Shown here: one piece after another, positions 19,527 through 22,716 of the stretch | How the letters are laid out: the number at the start of each line of letters is the position of its first letter | How positions within the stretch are numbered: position 1 is the first letter of the stretch | Assembly: GCA_054661495.1 (NCBI GenBank) | Contig: BAAFSQ010000160.1 | Coordinates: 1-22,716 of the forward strand | Direction of reading: 5' to 3' | Length of the DNA stretch: 22,716 nt | Origin: Zygophlyctis sp. KS116 | Lineage: Eukaryota; Chytridiomycota | Made by a program: the position numbers and the translations under genes | The notes under the pieces: model-generated | Databases searched by the model: none | Told to the model about the DNA's origin: nothing | What the model saw: only the letters and a program-made list of their open reading frames with translations

Positions 19527-21935
<2,409 letters not shown>

Positions 21936-21952
21936 AATATCAAACACGTCAC

Positions 21953-22716
21953 TTACAATTTAGGAAATATTACCGCTTTCTTTTGTAGAGAAGCTACAGC
22001 TGCATTAGGAACATCAGGATTATTTAACATGCAAGAACTCCATAACGCCACATAATCTAGACCATCAGCCACTGAATGATCTCTAGAATGAATTAAAATA
22101 TGTTTTGATCCTAAACTTGCAATTGGTGACTTGGCTGCAATAATCCTTGCTAATTCAAGAGCTTCATCTAAATTTAGTGATTAAATTATACTTTTTAACT
22201 CGATCTTATCTTTTAAAACTTTACTTAGCAGTCCAAACTCTAATGCTTCTTTAGCAGATACATTTTTAGCAGATAAAACAATTTCTCTAACCCATGATTC
22301 ATTTCCTACAATTTTTGGAAGCCTTTGAAGAGTTCCAATCTTTTAAATTAAAATTATAAATAATATACATCTGCTGCAAGACCAATATCCACTTCCTTTA
22401 CACAAAAATACGCATCATTAGACGCATATCTTACATCACAAGCACAAATCAAATCAACTCCTCCTCCAATACATGCCCCTGAAATAGCAGCGATAACCGG
22501 TTTATTACATTTTTCAATTGCAGTAATTGATTCCTGGAATAATTTCAAAAGTGGAAAGAATCTTAATGCTTCCCTAGCAGGATCCTTATCAGTCGATCCA
22601 GGAAATACATCCATTTCAGATAAATCCAAGCCCGCACAAAATACTCTACTATTTCCGCCACAGAGCAAAACAACTCGAACATCAGAAGAATCTCTGACAA
22701 AATTAAAAACATGCAA
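21953..22716 (-). CDS. ECH1: Delta(3,5)-delta(2,4)-dienoyl-CoA isomerase, 5' part beyond the window
   Basis: ECH1 moves double bonds in dienoyl-CoA during oxidation of unsaturated fatty acids in mitochondria and peroxisomes. Visible exons are 22716-22369 (open at the edge), 22339-22192 and 22167-21953, with introns of 29 and 24 nt, covering 236 residues. The crotonase fold shows FCAGLDLSEM and CIGGGVDLICACD, then VKEVDIGLAAD, followed by GTLQRLPKIVGN. The Asp, Glu and Asp that mark the dienoyl isomerase within the crotonase family are present (GGGVD, KEVD, LAAD), which argues against a plain enoyl-CoA hydratase. The C-terminus is VIFPKL. The last three residues resemble a weak peroxisomal targeting signal, where the human protein ends in SKL. 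RSPH10B starts 17 nt downstream. Confidence 0.94.

Noticed and set aside
21953-22716. Plain enoyl-CoA hydratase (ECHS1)
   Set aside because: The Asp, Glu, Asp pattern and GLAAD-GTLQRLPK are those of dienoyl-CoA isomerase.

Overview
The window reads as nuclear DNA from a very compact, AT-rich eukaryote that builds motile flagella. The genes use the standard code and are broken by very short GT-AG introns. I place 53 introns by restoring conserved protein families; 52 are 23-34 nt and one is 61 nt. Three genes are specific to cilia or flagella (CFAP58, IFT57, RSPH10B). The eS10 protein is strongly fungus-like, and one gene resembles the fungal mitoribosome protein mL67/Mhr1. My inference is a zoosporic, early-diverging fungus or relative (rozellid, aphelid or chytrid grade). 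The sequence alone does not fix the species.

Layout from left to right: a doubtful tail of an upstream gene and short tandem repeats (1-180); RPS10 (+); CFAP58 (-), convergent with it; U2AF1 (+), divergent from CFAP58; an unnamed coiled-coil plus fibronectin-III gene (+); a small secreted-type protein (+); an mL67-like gene (+); NDUFA4 (-), whose stop codon overlaps that of mL67; about 600 bp without a convincing gene; a 49-residue microprotein (-); IFT57 (-), divergent from RFC1 (+); a 63-residue coiled microprotein (+); the 14-exon TRAPPC10 (-); PSMG2 (+), whose start codon lies 40 bp from that of TRAPPC10; RSPH10B (-), whose end overlaps PSMG2 by 12 nt; and the 5'-truncated ECH1 (-), which ends 17 nt before RSPH10B begins.

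The genes do not form one pathway. They combine flagellar parts (CFAP58, IFT57, RSPH10B, perhaps the FN3 protein), replication (RFC1), splicing (U2AF1), translation (eS10, mL67), Golgi traffic (TRAPPC10), proteasome assembly (PSMG2), respiration (NDUFA4) and peroxisomal fatty-acid oxidation (ECH1).

The strongest oddities are in splicing. Introns are minimal, and about one third end in AAG. The first intron of U2AF1, which encodes the factor that reads the 3' AG, appears to end in TG. RFC1 carries two SAP-like modules between its BRCT and ATPase domains. FN3 exons have been duplicated together with their introns. No virus-like element, transposon, CRISPR array, tRNA or rRNA was recognised.
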